Assembly (NCBI GenBank): GCA_014799765.1
Contig: JAAVHK010000140.1
Span: 1 to 7,952, forward strand
Reading direction: 5' to 3'
From: Ruminococcus sp.
GTDB taxonomy: Bacteria; Bacillota; Clostridia; Oscillospirales; Ruminococcaceae
Length of the DNA: 7,952 nt
Shown: piece by piece, positions 5,744 to 7,952 of the stretch
Numbering within the stretch: the stretch's first letter is position 1
Layout: every line of letters begins with the position of its first letter
Notes under the pieces: generated by a model
What the model saw: only the letters and a program-made list of their open reading frames with translations
Told to the model about the DNA's origin: nothing
Databases searched by the model: none
Position numbers and translations under genes: made by a program

Positions 5744-6457
5744 TTACCTCCTGTCTTTTTCGATTTTGTAGCCGATTCCCCAGACGACTTTCAGATAACG
5801 AGGGTCACTGGGGTTGATTTCGATTTTTTCACGGATGTGCCGGATGTGAACCATGACCGTATTTTCCACGGAAAACGAGTCCTCATTCCAGATTCGGCTG
5901 TAAATTTCCTCCGCCGAGAACACCCGCCCCGCATTTTTCATGAGAAGTTCGGTGATTTTGTATTCCGTAGCGGTCAGGCGGACCGGTTCACCGTCGACAA
6001 AAAGCTGTCGGGCGGACGTATCGAGGGTCAGACCGCCGATTTTTACGCTTGTATCGGGTACGGTGTCGGCGGAACCGAGGCTGAGATATCGCCGGAGATT
6101 CGAGCGGACACGGGCGACCAGTTCAAGCGGATTATAGGGCTTTGTTATGTAGTCGTCGGCACCCATCGAAAGCCCTAAAATTTTGTCGCTGTCCTCGGAT
6201 TTCGCCGAAAGGACGATAATTGGAATATTTCGGGACATTCTGATTTTCATCATGGCGGAAAGACCGTCGAGTTTCGGCATCATGACATCAATCAGAATCA
6301 GCTGAATGTTGTTCGACATAAGGCTATCTATAGCCTCAAAACCGTTGTACGCCTTAAAAATGCGGTAGCCCTCTTTTTCGAGGAGTCTGGCAATCGCATT
6401 CACAATATAGTGGTCATCGTCGACGACGAGAATAGACGCATTTTCAAAATTTTGCAT
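5744..6457 (-). CDS. OmpR/PhoB-family response regulator, 237 aa
   Basis: Receiver domain (8-122): acidic pocket Asp13/Asp14, phosphoacceptor Asp57 in LILIDVMMPKLDG, Ser84 in VLSAKS, Tyr103 and Lys106 in DDYITKPYNP. The C-terminal winged helix (about 138-235) has LTATEYKITELLM, the recognition helix VENTVMVHIRHIREKIE and the wing VWGIGYKIE. All catalytic and switch residues are present, so it should be phosphorylated by the downstream kinase and bind DNA as a dimer. ATG at 6457 has a full AAAGGAGGT (complement of 6464-6472) 6 bases upstream. It is the first gene of the operon, with its own promoter. Three 11-bp-phased repeats over that promoter suggest self-regulation. Regulated genes are unknown; I do not assign a symbol such as vanR or phoP. 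Confidence 0.95.
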   Translation of the reverse strand: MQNFENASILVVDDDHYIVNAIARLLEKEGYRIFKAYNGFEAIDSLMSNNIQLILIDVMMPKLDGLSAMMKIRMSRNIPIIVLSAKSEDSDKILGLSMGADDYITKPYNPLELVARVRSNLRRYLSLGSADTVPDTSVKIGGLTLDTSARQLFVDGEPVRLTATEYKITELLMKNAGRVFSAEEIYSRIWNEDSFSVENTVMVHIRHIREKIEINPSDPRYLKVVWGIGYKIEKDRR

Positions 6458-6478
6458 TGGTTTACCTCCTTTGAGAAT

Positions 6479-6507
6479 ATTATAACCGGAAATTCTTATT
6501 TTGTCCC
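6479..6507 (-). promoter_or_regulatory. Promoter of the two-component operon
   Basis: On the minus strand TATAAT (complement of 6479-6484) lies 17 bp from GGGACA (complement of 6502-6507; 4 of 6 match TTGACA). Transcription should start near 6472, so the leader would be only about 15 bases and would begin at the Shine-Dalgarno sequence. The weak -35 suits an activated promoter. Confidence 0.75.
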
Positions 6508-6532
6508 ACTGAAAATCTTATGAATTTCTTAA
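6489..6532 (-). promoter_or_regulatory. Putative OmpR-family operator: three 11-mers on an 11-bp grid
   Basis: Plus-strand copies are GAAATTCTTAT (6489-6499), GAAAATCTTAT (6511-6521) and GAATTTCTTAA (6522-6532). Start offsets are 0, 22 and 33, all multiples of 11; the empty slot 6500-6510 holds the -35 box. Two copies lie immediately upstream of -35 (about -39 to -60) and one lies in the -35/-10 spacer. OmpR/PhoB regulators classically bind direct repeats with 11-bp periodicity, so binding by the adjacent regulator is a natural inference. Confidence 0.6.
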
Positions 6533-6543
6533 TTTTCGGACAC

Positions 6544-6579
6544 AAAAAAAGAGTTCACCGGCGAGGTGAACCCTTTTTT
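6544..6579. terminator. Bidirectional terminator after the GGGtGRT gene
   Basis: GTTCACC (6553-6559) pairs with GGTGAAC (6565-6571) around GGCGA. On the minus strand the stem runs into CTC and seven T (6550-6544), about 20 bases after the GGGtGRT stop. On the plus strand it is followed by CC and six T. It separates the Fe-S/GGGtGRT operon from the two-component operon. Confidence 0.88.
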
Positions 6580-6591
6580 ATACTATTTGTA

Positions 6592-7590
6592 TTATTTCAT
6601 AGCCTCTTCTACGGCAACCGCACAAGCGACAGTTGCACCAACCATCGGGTTATTACCCATACCGATAAGACCCATCATTTCAACGTGGGCAGGTACGGAA
6701 GACGAACCGGCAAACTGAGCATCAGAGTGCATACGACCCATAGTGTCTGTCATACCGTAGGAAGCCGGACCGGCAGCCATATTATCGGGGTGGAGTGTAC
6801 GACCAGTACCACCGCCGGAAGCGACAGAGAAGTATTTTTTGCCGGCGTCAGTGCGTTCTTTCTTGTAAGTACCGGCTACAGGGTGCTGGAAACGAGTTGG
6901 GTTAGTGGAATTACCAGTGATAGAAACATCAACATTTTCTTTCCACATGATAGCCACGCCCTCAGTGACGTCGTTTGCACCGTAGCAGTTTACTTTAGCA
7001 CGGAGACCGTCTGAATAAGCCTTGCGGAAGACTTCCTTTACTTCGCCTGTGTGATAGTCCATTTCGGTTTCAACGTAAGTAAATCCGTTAATTCTTGCGA
7101 TAATCTGGGCAGCGTCCTTGCCGAGACCGTTCAGAATGACACGGAGAGGTTTCTGACGTACCTTGTTAGCTTTTTCGGCGATACCGATAGCACCTTCAGC
7201 GGCGGCGAAAGATTCGTGACCGGCGAGGAAAGCGAAACATTCGGTGTCTTCTTCGAGGAGCATTTTTCCGAGGTTACCATGTCCGAGTCCAACTTTTCTC
7301 TGGTCAGCGACGGAACCAGGGATACAGAAAGCCTGTAAGCCCTCACCGATAGCGGCGGCGGCGTCAGCGGCACGAGTACAACCCTTCTTGATAGCGATTG
7401 CACAGCCGACAGTATAAGCCCACTTGGCGTTTTCGAAACAGATAGGCTGAATGCCTTCAACGAGCTTGTAAATGTCGAGACCTTTTTCTTTACAAATATC
7501 GGCACATTCTTCGATTGAGGAAACTCCGTACTGTGCGAGAACAGCTAAAATCTGCTTTTCTCTTCTCTCATATGATTCAAATAAAGCCAT
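6592..7590 (-). CDS. GGGtGRT family protein, 332 aa
   Basis: The signature GGGTGRT lies at residues 259-265 and defines a conserved, functionally uncharacterised bacterial/archaeal family (Pfam GGGtGRT, from memory). Other features: Gly/Ala-rich stretches (GLGHGNLGKM at 101-110, ILNGLGKDAAQ at 152-162), GNSTNPTRFQHPVAGTYKKE at 226-245, and cysteines at 29, 33, 51, 63, 71, 89, 118, 202 and 323 that could bind metal or a cluster. No membrane segment or signal peptide is seen, so it should be cytosolic. ATG at 7590 has AGGAGG 9 bases upstream, overlapping the stop of the preceding Fe-S scaffold-like gene (14-base gap), so the two form an operon. That pairing suggests a role in Fe-S or redox cofactor handling, but the reaction is unknown. 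Confidence 0.9.
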   Translation of the reverse strand: MALFESYERREKQILAVLAQYGVSSIEECADICKEKGLDIYKLVEGIQPICFENAKWAYTVGCAIAIKKGCTRAADAAAAIGEGLQAFCIPGSVADQRKVGLGHGNLGKMLLEEDTECFAFLAGHESFAAAEGAIGIAEKANKVRQKPLRVILNGLGKDAAQIIARINGFTYVETEMDYHTGEVKEVFRKAYSDGLRAKVNCYGANDVTEGVAIMWKENVDVSITGNSTNPTRFQHPVAGTYKKERTDAGKKYFSVASGGGTGRTLHPDNMAAGPASYGMTDTMGRMHSDAQFAGSSSVPAHVEMMGLIGMGNNPMVGATVACAVAVEEAMK

Positions 7591-7604
7591 TTTAAAGGTC
7601 CTCC

Positions 7605-7952
7605 TTATTCTTTACGTGGGTCAACAATCTTGACCGCATCGGCAACACGACCGTACTGTCCCTTAGCCTTTTCGAAAGCGGTGTTAGCGTCATCGCCGGA
7701 TTTGATAAAGTCCATCATTTTGCCGAAATTAACGAACTGATAGCCGATAATCTCATCGTCTTCATTGAGAGCGATTCCGGTTACATAACCGTCAGTCATT
7801 TCGAGATAACGAGGACCTTTAGCGAGAGTACCATACATTGTACCAATCTGCGAACGGAGACCTTTTCCGAGGTCTTCGAGACCTGCACCGATAACAAGTC
7901 CGCCCTCAGAGAACGCACTTTGAGAACGTCCGTATACTATTTGTAAAAAGAG
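7605..7952 (-). CDS. Iron-sulfur cluster assembly scaffold-like protein, N-terminus cut by window edge
   Basis: The frame is open to the window edge: reading inward from 7952 it gives LFLQIVYGRSQSAFSEGG, then GLEDLGKGLRSQIGTMYGTL, so the internal Met at 7838 is not the start. The 115 visible residues end DPRKE-TAA. The sequence resembles the C-terminal half of the proteins of about 240 aa annotated as Fe-S cluster assembly scaffold (NifU/IscU-like N-terminus) that precede GGGtGRT in Ruminococcus relatives; this is recall, not a search. The cysteine-bearing N-terminal half that would prove cluster binding lies outside the window, and no cysteine is visible here. Its stop codon overlaps the ribosome site of the GGGtGRT gene. 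Confidence 0.75.
   Translation of the reverse strand, partial: LFLQIVYGRSQSAFSEGGLVIGAGLEDLGKGLRSQIGTMYGTLAKGPRYLEMTDGYVTGIALNEDDEIIGYQFVNFGKMMDFIKSGDDANTAFEKAKGQYGRVADAVKIVDPRKE

Noticed and set aside
5837..6178. Plus-strand open frames opposite the response regulator
   Set aside because: The minus-strand frame encodes a complete receiver and winged-helix protein; the opposite frames lack starts with ribosome sites and show no known domain.
6520..7505. Long open frames overlapping the GGGtGRT gene (plus 6520-7014, plus 7051-7338, minus 7131-7505)
   Set aside because: They have no ribosome sites and their sequences look like shadows. The GGGtGRT frame has family identity, a good start and a terminator.

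Overview
The window looks like chromosomal DNA of a low-to-moderate GC Firmicute, most likely a Ruminococcus-type member of the Oscillospiraceae. The evidence is strong GGAGG ribosome sites, consensus sigma-A promoters, short U-tailed intrinsic terminators, a Gram-positive two-component system, and a GGGtGRT protein paired with a Fe-S scaffold-like protein, a pair I recall from anaerobic Clostridia. The genus call is from memory of protein families, not from a search. Both ends of the window cut through genes.

Layout, left to right. (1) Bases 1-947 (+) hold the C-terminal part of a COG2865-type (AlbA_2/Schlafen-like plus divergent histidine-kinase-like ATPase) putative regulator. A decayed, in-frame duplicate of its last codons follows immediately. 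(2) Bases 948-1300 have no gene but hold a degenerate tRNA-Ser remnant with its own terminator, a possible scar of integration or deletion. (3) On the minus strand, a WYL-domain regulator (1575-2543) and a 59-residue ribbon-helix-helix-like protein (1302-1481) end at a perfect-palindrome terminator. The WYL gene lies directly behind tRNA-Lys(UUU), with no visible room for its own promoter. (4) Bases 2597-2934 carry divergent tRNA-Lys and tRNA-Arg(ACG) genes with near-identical strong promoters. (5) Bases 2949-3302 are a non-coding interval with two terminators, a three-copy 22-23 bp A-tract repeat, a GC-richer remnant-like patch and a 10-bp perfect dyad. (6) On the minus strand lies a two-component operon: an OmpR/PhoB response regulator (5744-6457) and a large multi-pass sensor kinase (3303-5738), translationally coupled. 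Its promoter has three 11-mers on an exact 11-bp grid, the pattern expected of an OmpR-family operator. (7) On the minus strand at the right edge are the C-terminal half of an iron-sulfur scaffold-like protein and the complete GGGtGRT protein, closed by a bidirectional terminator.

The two-component operon and the Fe-S/GGGtGRT operon are neighbours on one strand but are separated by a terminator and a new promoter, so they are probably independent units. The most promising leads are the 11-bp-phased operator, the tyrosine-rich sensor domain with an atypical ATP-binding G1 box, the functionally uncharacterised GGGtGRT/scaffold pair, and the tRNA-Lys to WYL-regulator arrangement. I saw no CRISPR array, insertion sequence or obvious defence island.
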